Shown: piece by piece, positions 48,101 to 58,964 of the stretch
Numbering within the stretch: position 1 is the stretch's first letter
How the letters are laid out: every line of letters begins with the position of its first letter
NCBI GenBank assembly: GCA_031761405.1
Contig: JASEVX010000003.1
Location: 12,376,018-12,440,017 of the forward strand
Origin: Serripes groenlandicus
Taxonomy: Eukaryota; Mollusca; Bivalvia; Cardiida; Cardiidae
DNA: 64,000 nt
Direction: 5' to 3'
Translations under genes and position numbers: made by a program
Notes under the pieces: model-generated
Seen by the model: the letters and a program-made list of their open reading frames with translations, nothing else
What the model was told of the DNA's origin: nothing
Database searches by the model: none

Positions 48101-51100
48101 CACTAAAAAGTATTATAAAACTTCTACATTCTGTCTGGTGGTATAGTAGGAGCACCACAGTGAACTATTGCAGGAAGAATAAATAACATAAACAAGGCAA
48201 GTTTACAAAGAAATGTAGTGTTAACCCTTTCCCTCATTCGACAATTCTGCAGCAAACAAATTTGAACATATTTTGTCAAAAAATAGAAAATCTTACAATA
48301 ATGGATAACCTATGACTAAAAGTGGAAAACATTGTGGCAAAACGAGAAATTGCTCGTTTTGAGCAATTTTTTCTTTTGTCAATATGTTTTCAAAAAGCTG
48401 TCTGCTGCAGAGGCGTCAGAAAGCGTCTATATGAGGGAAAGGGTCAACTGACCAATCAGTCACATGACTGCAATAGTTCAATTCACATGGAGAACATTGC
48501 AGTTTTCCTTAAACACTGTCCAAATTCAGATGCTTTCCGACCCCTCTGAAGCAGATGACTTATATGATATTAAAACATTGTGGTAAATCAGAATGCATAA
48601 TATATATATATCAGGGAAAGGGTTATACAGTTACTATTGCAACATTCCAGGTAAGGGACACATTTCAAGGTTGACATTGGGCCACCTTTCCCTAATCTCC
48701 TGTTGCATATGTGTGAAAATGTATCTGATAGAAGGTAAGGCAATAAAACCATACATATTGTGTGGATACTCAAAAGAATTGCCTCAAGAAGATTTCAAGC
48801 CAAGAAGACTCAAATGAATGTTTTAGAATTTGACCTTTATCCACTTTTTTCAAGTTCTTTGATGTGATCAGAGCTCTAGATCTGCTAACCCTATGTTGTA
48901 GGTACTCAAGAGAATCGTCTAAATGAGAAGATCCTTTTGAGTGCATAAAACATGGTTTGGTGGATAATAAGAGAAATTGGCGGGAAAAGAGCTGGAAACC
49001 CCACCTTATCTGGGCCTCTGGTGTTATTGATTCGAGACACCTCTGTGTTATTGATTCGAGACACCTCTGTGTTATTGATTCGAGACACCTCTGTGTTATT
49101 GATTCAAGACACCTCTGTGTTATTGATTCGAGACACCTCTGTGTTATTGATTCGAGACACCTATGTAAAAACCCATATTTGCTCAAAAATGATAAAGAAA
49201 GACATACCGGTACTATGAGTCCCTGCCATTGTAACATATTACTTTCATTTACTTGTATTTCCCTGAATTTTTTAATGTTCATCTTTTTTATGTCACTTAA
49301 TTCCTGTAAATAAAGAAATACTTAACTAATAAAATTAGTCTATGATATCATATTATGATGGACAAGCAAGCAAAAAACATCTTGTTCATAGCATACACTT
49401 GCTGCATGTGATGTATACAGTGGACGCTCCGACCTGCTCAGACGTTCATACACATTTTCACACTTTCCACAACCTTAACATTTTTTGAGGAAAAGGCATT
49501 CTTGTCTAATAATTCTTATTTAACCCTTTCTCTCATACGGCAATTCTGCAGCAGACGACTTTGAACATATTTTGTCAAAAAAAAAGAAAATCTCCATAAT
49601 TGAATGGATAACCTGTAACAAAAAGTGGAAAACATTGTGGCAAAAGGAGAAATTGCACGTTTTGTGCAATTTCTTCTTTTGTCACTATGTTTTCAAAAAG
49701 CCATCTGCTGCAGAGGGGTCAGAAAGCATCTATATGAGGGAAGATTTTAAAAAGAGTTGAAAATAAAAAGCATTGTGAGAAAAGGAAAATATGCTTGATG
49801 TGCACAATACTACTCCAGCCGAAATCATCCTTACCAATTTATTCTCACCCTCAAAGGGGGAGTTTCATGATCTCACAGAGGGAGATTTGGATTTGAAGAA
49901 GTGTGATGAACTTAACCCTTTCCCTCATACGGCAATTCTGCAGCAGACGACTTTGAACGTATTTTGTCAAAAAATAGAAAATCTCCATAATTGAATGGAT
50001 AACCTATGACTAAAAGTGGAAAACATTCTGACAAAAGGAGAAATTGCACGTTTTGTGCAATTTTTTCTTTTGTCACTATGTTTTCAAAAAGCCGTCTGCT
50101 GCAGAGGCGTCGGAAAGCGTCTATATGAGGAAGAGGGTTAAGAGTAGCCTTTTTCACTATAGAACAGATTTTAAATAAGTATTAAGAAGACAATTATTTT
50201 ATGGGGTAAAGCAGAAAAACACTCATCTTTATTAACACAACATCAGGACATTTTCAGCACAATGTTAGCATACATTAAATTATCACTTTTGCAAGTTTTC
50301 AACTCTTTGCCAACAACTTGATAACAGACAATATAATAATAATAATAATACTTTATTTAAAGAGGGTACAAACTCATTTAGTTATTATATATATATATAT
50401 ATAAATAACTTATCTCCCCTGAGGCACTCTATTTTTAAGTACTGACATAAGAAATACATATTATAAAGATAATCATAGGGGAAAAACATTATATACTAAC
50501 GGAAATTAAAAACTGTGCATCGGGAAAATGTTTGTAATTTTTTTATTTCATAACATGGTACATATTTTAAACAACATAATAGTTTATCAATCTATCCTTT
50601 ACATAATCACAAAAAGAAATCACCAAAAATGTTACTCATTTAATCTTGGCATCGTGTCAAAGACTGGTGGGGTGAAAATCCAAAGTCGCAAACTCAATAT
50701 CTGGTATGTCCGTCTAATGCATTGATGACTGCAAGTAACCATCGTCTCATAGACCCAACTAATGTTGCAAATATTGGTTGTGGAAGGTTGTTCCAAGGCA
50801 TTTCTCAACTCCACCAACATAACTGGCTGATTGGGTAGTTGACGTAAACGACGTTCCACCTCCCTCCAGTACGTCTGTACACTCTGGTTCGCCTGTCTGA
50901 GCTGTCAAGGCTAAATTGTGACTCGTCCGTGAAGAGTATTTCCCCCCCCATAGTCTACGGGTAAACCTAAGGCGAATTCGACACCATCCTAGGCGTGCAA
51001 CACGGTGATGTCTTGCAGGACGTCGCGGGCGTATGTTAACAGCACGCAAACGGTTCCGAACAGTTCTCGGATTAATTATTTGGTGTCCAGGAATAGTTCT

Positions 51101-54100
51101 AGCCGTCAAACTTGCAGATTGGAAACGGTTACGAAATGAGTGAGCCGAATATGGTTGTCTTGTAGACGTTACGTCACATGCGGTCCCCCAGGTCGAGGGT
51201 AGTCCCGAGTACTGCCAGTGTGCTGGTAACATCTATACAGTGAATTTATAGTGTTCCTATGCATACCAAATTGTTGAGCGACCTCGTTTTGCTGCCTTCC
51301 AGCTTGCAACATCCCGATGGCACGCAAACGCTGATTTTCGGTAAGCCGTGGCATCGTAACAATCCAACACAACAAAAACTTTCGATGTTTTTCCGATTGA
51401 TTGAAAATGTTTAATGCTTTTAAAAGTGTAAACTTTCGACTGTGTAAAGTGCGAGACCCAATAAACATGTAAACCGACGTCGTCGGCTACTGCACGAACC
51501 GCACGTACGATTCGATCGAAAAGTTGTACACAGGTTTTGCATAGCATATTGATAACGTGTACTAAATGTTATGATAATCAGAATGGTATTTTAAAAAATA
51601 TTCAAATTAAAGGCATGCACAGTTTTTAATTTCCGTTAGTATATAATGTAATGAAGTCATTTCTGAAAATTTCATGTAATTTGTAGATGATACTTATTAC
51701 TGAGTGTGAAAATACTGATTAACATGTGTTTAGAGATTCTGATGATTGTATTTGTAAGGGTAGTTTATTCCATAGGTCTGAGCCAGAGTATGTTAGGGAT
51801 CGTTTCCAAGTATTTGTTTTTGGTTTGTCTAATTTAAGGTTCAAGTTTGCTGCAGATCGCAATGAATAATTTTTATTGCTTATTGGAATAAGTCAATTAT
51901 TCATATAATCGCCCATTTCACTCTTGCAGCGGCTTCATAAACCCAAAATGCAACATCTTGATAATGAGCCATGCAATGAATGGCCCTTTATAAATAGCCC
52001 AGGTCATCTTTGACTATGCTGTTCATGTAACCAGTGTGTTCTTAAATCCGATTAATTGAAGATCTAGATCTGTTTAGACAATTTAGATAAGTTGTATATT
52101 GTCATGGTTGTATGACTTGAAGCTGAAAATTGAAAGGCAATTAATTGTCTATTGATTTTAAGCTGATATATCCCCAAGATTACCCTTAATGATCCTATCA
52201 ATTTTATTCATTTTTAGCGCGTCATAATAAAGTCAGATTTCCAAATACTTTAAGTTTAAGTCCATGTTAATTTAATTCCGTCAAAAAAGCAGAAAACATG
52301 CTCTGAAGAAAACAAGAAAACACTGTGAATAGGATAAAATGTAGTTTTAGGCTAACAAAACATTGATATATTTTGAATATAATTAGTTATAAAATGTTTA
52401 GGCCTAAAAAAAAGTGTTGTTTCTGGTCACTCTACCGACCCTCCATTTAAACCCCGACTTGTTTTGGTTTTTTAAGCACAAAGTATGATTTTTGTCACGC
52501 AAAACTCGCATTCGCAGTACTAGAGCCAAAAAAGATTGATCTTAAGTTTTTGTTGTTCATTGTTGATAAATATTTTGATAGTAAATTGGTAATTTTTGGC
52601 ATCAAGTGTCTTTATCAGGGAAAGGGTTTTAAAAAAAAAATCCCTACCTACGGACCCTGTTGATTTTGAAACCCGTGACCAGAAACAAGACTATTTTTTT
52701 TAGGCCTTAATGGCAACAGTAATACTGCTTTATGCACTTCTACCTGTTTGGAAACTTGAGTTGTGTTCTCAAGTGAATATGCTATAGAGACCAAGTTTCG
52801 AAAGGCATAACTATTGCAAAAATTGCTGAATCATGCACATCTACCCATTATAGTAATGATATTGACCAAGTTTTGAAAAGATTCAGTCAGAAACGTAGGA
52901 AGAGTCGCGTTCACAAGCCGCAATATCAATCAGCTACAGAGACTAATTTACAAAAGACATAAATCTTGCAAAAATCAATGAACCGGAAAATCGTCGCTTC
53001 ATGCACATCTACCCATTTTAGCTACAGTTATTGTCTTTGTTAGGACTCTCAAATACTGCAGATGTATCACAGTGGTAAAAGCCGATAATTGCAGGTTTAT
53101 CAGTTTGTACTTAATACACTTCAACGTCAATTATTGACCGTGTTAAATCACCCCGTGGATAGTTTTGGGATTGTTTGTGGATTAATTAAGACGATTTTGA
53201 TCTCTTTAATTGGATCTGTGTTTGTTTTTTTCTTTCTAATGGTGATAGCACGTTTATTTAATCGGCTCTTTTATTAGATTTAATTAGCAAATCTGTGGAC
53301 ACTCAAAAATGTTAAACCTGACTATGTCTTTAAATGACTCCTTAAATAATTTGTTTTTAGATGGACAGTCTTTGAAACAGAACACGATCAGTGATTTTTT
53401 TAGTAAGAAGTAGTGCTCTATTCTTCTTCTGAACATACATGTACATATCCTTTTCATGTTATAGTTTAACAAAAACATCAAATAATAAATAACAATCAAG
53501 TTTGTGATTAAATTTATATGTTTTATTTATCAACTTACACTTTTGCAAATAAATATTATTAATATTGAAATAAAATATAAAATTAGAAGAACAACAAAAT
53601 GTTTATTGTTATTTTTCTTTAATACCAATACAAGTACATGTATAATGAAGTATACATAAGACCCCAAAAAATAAAAATACATTTGTACCTCAATAAGAGA
53701 CCACCTGTCTTAAGAGACCACTTATAGCATTTCCCTTGGGTGGTCTCTTAATACAAGTTTGACTGTATATGTATTACCGTTAATATGAACTTGTGCTATT
53801 ACACAAACTAATGTTTGATATAAAAAAAAAAGACCTACCTACCTACCCTATCTTTTTTCTCAATGTCATTGGAAACAAACAATTTATCTTTTAGGCCTAA
53901 ATAACGTCCGGATATTAAATTTCAATAATCCTTCATGTATACAGTAAAATATAGAGAGGTGTCAGTGCGACCGAAAAAAATGTCGGCTTAACTGGGTGCT
54001 GGATTGATTGGCACATATGTTTCTTATTATTACTTTATTGTTTAGTATTTAACATATATGATACTATTATATCCTTCTTTCTCCTACTTTCGGCCCTTGC

Positions 54101-55078
54101 ACTATATCGTGACGTTTAAGAAATCAATTTTTCGAGCGACATTTTTTGTTTAAGTAACTCATCAATGTCATGGAAGCACTTTTCTAAGTTTACATTTTAC
54201 TTCAGGTTACTTCCCTTTATACTTTAGCAATATGAAATTAAGTCACAAACTGAGGAGAAATTGTTTTGACGTTCATGACCCTTAAACTCCCGATAAACAG
54301 TCATATATTTTCAAAGTTTTTCTTATTTTTGTTTATGTTACCAGTTTATGTTGATACTTATTCAAAACAAAATAATATTTTGACCACTCGCTTCTTCATA
54401 TCGAAATGCGCATACGTGAAAATCGATGTTAAAGGTCACGAAACTAGGACACAACAGGATACATCAATTTCAGTGAATATAAAGTTAATATTGGTCGGTT
54501 ACAGTGAATTTGGGAACCCGAAATTATTGAGCCCTTTTATACCCTGTCCTGCATAGAACAATGAAAAACGTGTATTAAGAGCCCATACCAAGAAAATATA
54601 AATACATTATAGAAAATAAAATAAATGTATTTAAATATTTCTCTGGCCATACAAATCTTAGTCGTTCAAATTGAATGGATAGAGCCGATCTGGAACATTC
54701 CAAAACATCCGGTTTGGTGTTTAAAATACATAATATTGAAATTCTGACTGAAAGATTCATGTCTTGGTAATTTTGATTAATAAATGACATAAACATATCA
54801 CAAAATGGAAGTTGTACGCGGAAATATTAAGTAAATAATTATATATTGTTTTAGAAACCATTTTGGTATCGGATACAGTATTACACAATCGAAAATAAAC
54901 AAAGCCAACACTGGTCAAATATGCCCGATACAGTTTTAAATCTGAAACATAGTCATCAAAAACGTAACTATCTACATCACATATTAGTTTTTTTGATGAA
55001 ACACGCAGAGAAACTGGCTCAAAATGCGATTATTGTTTTGTATATTTCTACCTTCGTAAGTCGCCTGGTCGCTGCCAT
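44945..55078 (-). CDS. UBE2L3: UBE2L3, ubiquitin-conjugating enzyme E2 (UbcH7 type), complete
   Basis: Accepts ubiquitin from E1 on a cysteine and passes it to HECT and RBR ligases, in cytoplasm and nucleus. Coding exons on the minus strand: 55078-55052, 49303-49208, 46480-46294, 45111-44945. They join to 477 nt, 158 residues plus TAG; human UBE2L3 has 154. The UBC fold is complete: helix 1 [24 protein letters not shown], and active-site Cys86 in QVCLPI. Pro88, His119 and Phe63, which mark this HECT/RBR-dedicated E2, are at the same positions as in human. Exon boundaries also agree with my recollection of the vertebrate gene. No damage is seen. Confidence 0.95.
45150..45360. mobile_element. 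MITE-A, diverged, ~40 nt before UBE2L3 exon 4
   Basis: attgaaaacatctaggc, gaaattgctcattaagagc and agtgggaaaggcttaa remain. In UBE2L3 orientation it lies just upstream of the exon 4 acceptor. Confidence 0.55.
45393..45536. mobile_element. MITE-C, internally deleted
   Basis: Ends acgagccgtcccgcaagaaa and catgcgggacggctcat, about 144 bp, intact inverted ends. Confidence 0.7.
45930..46112. mobile_element. MITE-A, internally deleted
   Basis: Left aacccttttcctaatgtag, cttccgcagacgac; right gtcatctgctgcagattta and gggcgaaagagttaag. UBE2L3 intron 3. Confidence 0.55.
46294..46480 (-). CDS. UBE2L3: UBE2L3 exon 3 (catalytic core)
   Basis: Acceptor ttctccacacag, donor GG before gtaagt, phase 1 exit. 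Encodes [40 protein letters not shown] and [20 protein letters not shown]. It contains Phe63, the HPN motif and Cys86. Confidence 0.95.
46505..47253 (-). mobile_element. family E tandem-core element, reverse orientation
   Basis: Tail near 46505 (atgatggccctggatcgctc), three ~160-bp units with ctggcggccatgtttt and tgatagagggtcacc. The head at 47220-47253 reads ttcacctggagcacgaagtg then ctcaggtgagctaaaa. Lies about 25 bp inside UBE2L3 intron 2, upstream of exon 3. Confidence 0.75.
47300..47935 (+). repeat. family P repeat, two ~130-bp units
   Basis: Two units share gggcataactctgggaaata, gttacctcctttttgggcgc, atcatgtgttggtgattatt and ggtgtaggaggagtaggccg (near 47630 and 47770). Non-coding, in UBE2L3 intron 2. 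Confidence 0.7.
48225..48443. mobile_element. MITE-A copy
   Basis: TTAA at 48221-48224; right end atgagggaaaggg followed by TCAA. Young subfamily (tctgcagcaaac, gaaattgctcgttttgagc). Confidence 0.75.
48870..49020. mobile_element. MITE-B copy
   Basis: Begins agagctctagatctgctaac and ends ccttatctgggcctct. Mirrored ttgtaggtactcaagagaat / atccttttgagtgcataaaa centre. Confidence 0.65.
49014..49165 (+). repeat. 24-bp tandem repeat at a MITE-B edge
   Basis: Six units of cctctgtgttattgattcg plus agaca. The first six bases are the MITE-B terminus, so the unit spans the MITE/flank boundary. It sits about 43 bp inside UBE2L3 intron 2 from the exon 2 donor. 24 is a multiple of three, which creates spurious open frames. 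Confidence 0.85.
49208..49303 (-). CDS. UBE2L3: UBE2L3 exon 2
   Basis: Acceptor tttatttacag, donor gtatgt; 32 codons, phase 0. Encodes [20 protein letters not shown] then [12 protein letters not shown], the end of helix 1 and the first beta strand. An open frame continues past the donor on the minus strand only because of the 24-bp repeat. Confidence 0.93.
49524..49745. mobile_element. MITE-A, young subfamily
   Basis: TTAA at 49520-49523, left end ccctttctctcatacgg; the right end atatgagggaaga is slightly decayed. Confidence 0.75.
49916..50137. mobile_element. MITE-A, young subfamily with TTAA duplication
   Basis: TTAA at 49912-49915 and 50138-50141. Ends ccctttccctcatacgg and tatgaggaagaggg. 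Close to the copies at 759 and 16322. Confidence 0.85.
50334..51892 (-). mobile_element. 5'-truncated LINE 3' end, split by a Tc1-like element
   Basis: On the minus strand 51892-51719 encodes [51 protein letters not shown] and a stop. The YSLR...NL...KPKT..KRS..Y.G..LWN.LP pattern is the typical C-terminus of non-LTR retrotransposon reverse-transcriptase proteins. The 3' end lies at 50485-50334, finishing with aataaagtattattattatt. The Tc1-like element separates the two parts. Confidence 0.8.
50487..51648 (-). mobile_element. Tc1-like DNA transposon, inactive
   Basis: Inverted ends: acattatatactaacggaaa then ttaaaaactgtgcat on the left (50486-50520), mirrored at 51615-51649. The minus-strand transposase remnant at about 51351-50640 starts [20 protein letters not shown] and continues [20 protein letters not shown], the paired-type helix-turn-helix. 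After a frameshift come [17 protein letters not shown] and [20 protein letters not shown]. Most of the DDE catalytic region is deleted, so no active enzyme is encoded. Confidence 0.88.
52401..52706. mobile_element. 306-bp element with inverted ends
   Basis: Left end ggcctaaaaaaaagtgttg then tttctggtcac; right end gtgaccagaaacaagac then ttttttttaggcc. The ~30-bp inverted ends are flanked by TTA on both sides. Family not recognised; no coding sequence. Confidence 0.65.
52730..53030 (-). repeat. family O repeat, inverted relative to 37375-37920
   Basis: Shares, in reverse complement, cgaaaggcataactattgca, catgcacatctacccatta, gattcagtcagaaacgtagg and aatatcaatcagctacagag with the copy between the two genes. 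Confidence 0.65.
55052..55078 (-). CDS. UBE2L3: UBE2L3 exon 1 (start codon)
   Basis: Reading the minus strand from 55078: nine codons, MAATRRLTK, followed by the donor gtagaa. The human exon 1 also encodes nine residues starting MAAS and ending MK, and the phase (0) fits exon 2. It is too short to be found by length alone and was located by matching the expected N-terminus. No in-frame ATG nearer exon 2 has an equivalent match. Confidence 0.85.
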
Positions 55079-55200
55079 CTTGGGAAAGTCACGTGATCAA
55101 TAATGATGACGCCGAGGATCTCGAGTGTATGGAAGCTTTTCCGTGCACTAATTATAATTAGTCGGGAGTTCCTTCCCCTTATTACTATGTACTATCATAG
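55079..55200 (-). promoter_or_regulatory. putative UBE2L3 5' UTR and proximal promoter
   Basis: Immediately upstream of the ATG (increasing coordinates) lie a palindromic E-box CACGTG at 55090-55095, a TGACG half-site (ATF/CREB type) at 55107-55111 and locally raised CpG content. No TATA box at a fixed distance is evident. Transcription start unknown. Confidence 0.4.
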
Positions 55201-57480
55201 GAAGTCGGGAACCAGACTATAATTATAATATGTACCGTCGAGTTAAAATCCGTTTAACGGGTTGACTGGGGTTTACATTGTCTGTTATTTTTGAGCGATA
55301 ATAAATTGATATTTTCTTTCGAATCGAAACAAACTAAAAAAAATGCCAACCGGAAGACAAAATCCGCATAGGCCTATTCAGTGCATTTTGGTAGAAATTT
55401 CAAAAAGTTTAGGATTTAACATAGGCCTATCTATTTAAACTTTTCTTTTCTCCACTTATGTATTCAATCGGGTAAAACAATAGTTCTACACGAAACTGCT
55501 CATACACATGAAATTATTTCACTTCTGGAAACAAACAAAATATGGCAAATATATTGAGGGTCTAATTTTGAAACACTTGATTTTGTAAACGCTTCTAAAA
55601 CCTACAAACTGTTTTGCCAAATGTTTTAAGTGTTTCTCCTTTAATCTATGGAATATATATTTTAAATCTTCCTTTCATTGTACATACTAATTGGATATAA
55701 TTTTACAATTAGGTATTGTTTTAACACCTATTTATTTTTGTTATGTTTTTCATAAATGTTCAAACTATCTATTTTATTAGTCGCCGGGCAGAAGCCCGCG
55801 ACTTCTATTTTTAATAGGTTTTCTGAAATCACATGGGAGGGGGGATTATTATTAGAAATTAACACATTTAGATGTCTCGAACATATTACAATTGTGTTTG
55901 TTTAAAAACACTAAGGAATGACACATCTAAAATGAAATAAATATTCCGATGTTTTAGGTATTTTCGGTTTCTTTATTTGGACTCGCATTTATGTTTTTTT
56001 GTTTTATTTGCGAAGACAAAACAGTCCCTATTAGCTAGACTGGTATACATTTATTTTACACTATATACTACGTGTAATCAAAAGGCGATAACTACAAACC
56101 GATACGTCGACAGTCTAATTGTTTACTTACGCGCACCTGCGTGACTCGCAAATACCAATTGCGTAGATCAATCTCCTTTGCAGAGAGCCGCTCTTTACAC
56201 TCACTTACAAATAGTAAATTATAGGTGATTTAAAATGTTTATTTGGTTCGAAACAAATGAAGAAAAGAACAAACCGCCGAGATAAAACTGGTTTTAATGG
56301 GAAAATGACTTTGAACGAACACTCTCTGCCTATAAAGAGAGTTTCAAGGACACCTCTGCGAATAAGAAAGAATCGGGTCTTTCGTACAAAATTATTTCGT
56401 CCTTGACAATTTTAAATGTGTCATTTAATTCCCTAAAGGCATATTGCTTCCGATCTGCATATTGTTATGCATCATTGACACAAGGGCGCTCATCATAATA
56501 TAATTTTAAAGCATGAGTAGTTTGTTATTTTCATTATAAAAAAGGAAGGAAAGCATTAAAATAAATCAACATGTTGTAGGGCTAAGTTTATGTTCGAAAT
56601 TAAGTTTAAATTATACAACAATTTCAATGAGATTTAACTGTTTAGTTGATATTATATTTCGAAGGTGGTCTAATTTATAAATATTGGACTACATTTCAAC
56701 ATTTGTTAAAGTATGATATACTTAGGATGCCAAGCTAATATCATTTTGAGAAAAAGAGAAAACTCATGTCTTCAGCGATTTAACTATTGCATGCAAATCC
56801 TAAATTGTCTGTTTTGTGGTTTTATTGAAAAATAATAAAATTCAAATATTCTGACAAACATCTTGAAAAGTGTATGTGGAATTCACAAATCTTATAATTA
56901 TTCCTTAATGAAAGCACTGTATACATACTAAGACTAATGATTGGCAAGATAACTCATTTCCATTACTGTTTATGATCAATAATTAGTTGGTTGTGTGTAT
57001 GGTCAACCTACTTTGGAATGGAGATTGATCATAAACAATGAAAGGCTTCAATTATCATTCACTTCGTTGACAAAACAATGCAAGTTATGATACATTTTCA
57101 CTTGACCCCACCCCTGATGTTCCAATATGCCCCTCAGTTGATAACTGTTTATTCAACTACTATAATGTTAGTGTTATGCATAACTGCACTATGGATATCC
57201 GGCGACATTGATGCGTTGCATCAACTTTCTCTTGTATATATATATATATATATATGATGTCTGGAAGGTCCAATGTGAACTTATCACTTGACAATGGAGA
57301 TTATTAAGAGTAATAAAGATTCTAGGAAACTTCTGTATGAAGGTTATGGATATATACTAAGAAGTACGAGACGACATTTACACTCTGATCTGCTAAAAGA
57401 TATTAGTTTTTACCGCCCACAGTGTATACTCATATCAGAGGGCTAATTAAAGTCATCAACCACTTCTAAGACTTGGTTAG
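55201..57480. other. upstream of UBE2L3, little recognised
   Basis: Mostly single-copy-looking DNA. At about 55780-55806 a hairpin (tagtcgccgggc / gcccgcgactt) marks the start of an unknown repeat. A (ta)n microsatellite lies at 57235-57256. No exon recognised. Confidence 0.4.
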
Positions 57481-57529
57481 CCTATTATATTACAACTGTC
57501 AGCAAACAACATTAAGATAAAAGTAAAAA

Positions 57530-57650
57530 GTAAAAGGTGTCGGCTCGCCTCGATTTTTTCGTTGAGGTGTCGGCTTATCTGAAAAGGGTGTCGTCTTAGC
57601 CGAAAAGGGGTCGGGTTATCTGGGTGTCGGGTTATCTGGTTACCACTGTT
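57530..57650. repeat. ggtgtcgg-type decayed tandem repeat
   Basis: Short tandem block: aggtgtcggcttatctgaaa, gggtgtcgtcttagccgaaa, gggtgtcggg. Related wording occurs at 53960-54000. Further on, 57765-57790 has a pol III B-box-like ggcggttcgattcccgg, a likely SINE scrap. Confidence 0.45.
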
Positions 57651-58129
57651 TACTATCTGCATTAACGGTATGAAATTGAATTAGCAGACTGTGTGCATGT
57701 TCACATGCCACGACACGAACAAAATAGACAAATATTAAACATCGAATTCCGCTATACATAAAACGGCGGTTCGATTCCCGGCCAGGTCTTACCAGAGAAA
57801 TGTAAAATACAGTTTTTGTACTGGTCTTACGAAATAAATACATATGGAAGCTTAATGACTGACGCGCTGGCGTCAGGATAGGCGTACTAACAAAACCATC
57901 CGTACGTAATTACCGTACTCCGAGAATCTAGAATGAACTATAGGCCTACTCTATAAAGTCCTGCCTACTGGTAATTTATCCATGAAACGCAGTGATTGGA
58001 CTGGAAGTATGTGAAAAGTGGCGTAGAACACTATACAAGCATAACTAGTGAGGATTTGTTTAAAAGTAAAATGGAAGGGTTTGGTAACACTTTCCTTGCT
58101 AATGAACTCAGTCAGCACAAGAACGTCGG

Positions 58130-58303
58130 GATGAATCAGAGACATGTGTTTATATGTCTCGGGATGAATCAGAAACATGTGTTTATATGTCTCGGGATGA
58201 ATCAGAGACATGTGTTTATATGTCTCGGGATGAATCAGAAACATGTGTTTATATGTCTCGGGATGAATCAGAAACATGTGTTTATATGTCTCGGGATGAA
58301 TTA
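58130..58303 (+). repeat. 33-bp minisatellite, five units
   Basis: Units of gggatgaatcagaaacatgt followed by gtttatatgtctc. Because 33 is divisible by three, long open frames appear on both strands. The frame enclosing it on the plus strand (57996-58316) shows no recognisable domain. Confidence 0.85.
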
Positions 58304-58599
58304 CACAGCACTTTGATACAACTATGACAGAATGTGCAACATCTAACGTTATTAAAGGTATCGATGGCTAAGCGTGAAATGGTTGTAAGTGTATGTAATT
58401 TATAAAGCAGTTCCAACTGTTTCGCGATAGGTCGATCCCACACAGGACATGCGACGCACTACGCGGACAAAACATAAATACTACTACAGACATAATCAAA
58501 CCGGTAACCAGGCAGACTGACATCAGTACCTACAATTACGACACCTTATGCGTAATAAGATTAAATCAGCATATACTAATTAACACGGTGTGGACAAAG

Positions 58600-58942
58600 G
58601 GGACGACATATAAGACAGGAACATACAAACATTCAAGACAATTATATGTGTATTTCACCTTTTATATCGGGAGAAAAGCTAAGTCCCAGATACACTAGAA
58701 AAGGCAAATGTACTGAACAATCAATTTCAAGCTGGTTGCACTCCCAAATCAGCGCTTAACCTTGCCATGTTATGTCCGGTAAGTATCCAAAATAACATCG
58801 ACGCCTCTTCAAATCCTTCCATTGGTGTAAGCAAGAACCTAGTCATGTCAGACATATCATTTTCAACTACAGGTTAAAACAGTTAAACCCTAATAAAGCA
58901 GCTGGATCGGACAAAATTGGAGACAGCTGCAATAGTGCTTAA
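58600..58942 (+). mobile_element. LINE reverse-transcriptase fragment
   Basis: Reads VPDTLEKANVLNNQFQAGC, later MSDISFSTTG, then after a frameshift LKQLNPNKAAGSDKIG. The pattern LEKAN.LN.QF...M.DI......G.LKQLNPNKA.G.D.I is the N-terminal start of the reverse-transcriptase domain in jockey/RTE-type LINEs. Upstream ISPFISGEKLS fits the same protein in another frame. Truncated where the 19-bp minisatellite begins. Confidence 0.75.
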
Positions 58943-58964
58943 GACGGTGAGCATATGTTGAGAC

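Larger units (their letters stand above)
51893..55051. other. UBE2L3 intron 1
   Basis: AT-rich intron of about 5.7 kb in total. Holds the elements at 52401 and 52730. Around 53690-53765 lies a repeat-like block with ataagagaccacctgtctta and its inverse gggtggtctcttaat. Near 53950, gaggtgtcagtgcgaccg resembles the block at 57535-57650. No exon seen. Confidence 0.5.

Noticed and set aside
48770..49282. A 170-residue open frame on the minus strand including UBE2L3 exon 2
   Set aside because: Only 49208-49303 matches UBE2L3. Past the gtatgt donor the frame runs through intron and a 24-bp repeat that is divisible by three.
50759..51232. An active Tc1 transposase
   Set aside because: The helix-turn-helix part and the rest are in different frames, and most of the DDE region is missing.
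57996..58316. 106-residue open frame with GMNQKHVFICL repeats, possible secreted or repeat protein
   Set aside because: The repeat period (33 bp) explains the openness on both strands, there is no signal peptide or recognised domain, and no splice context was found. Kept only as a minisatellite.
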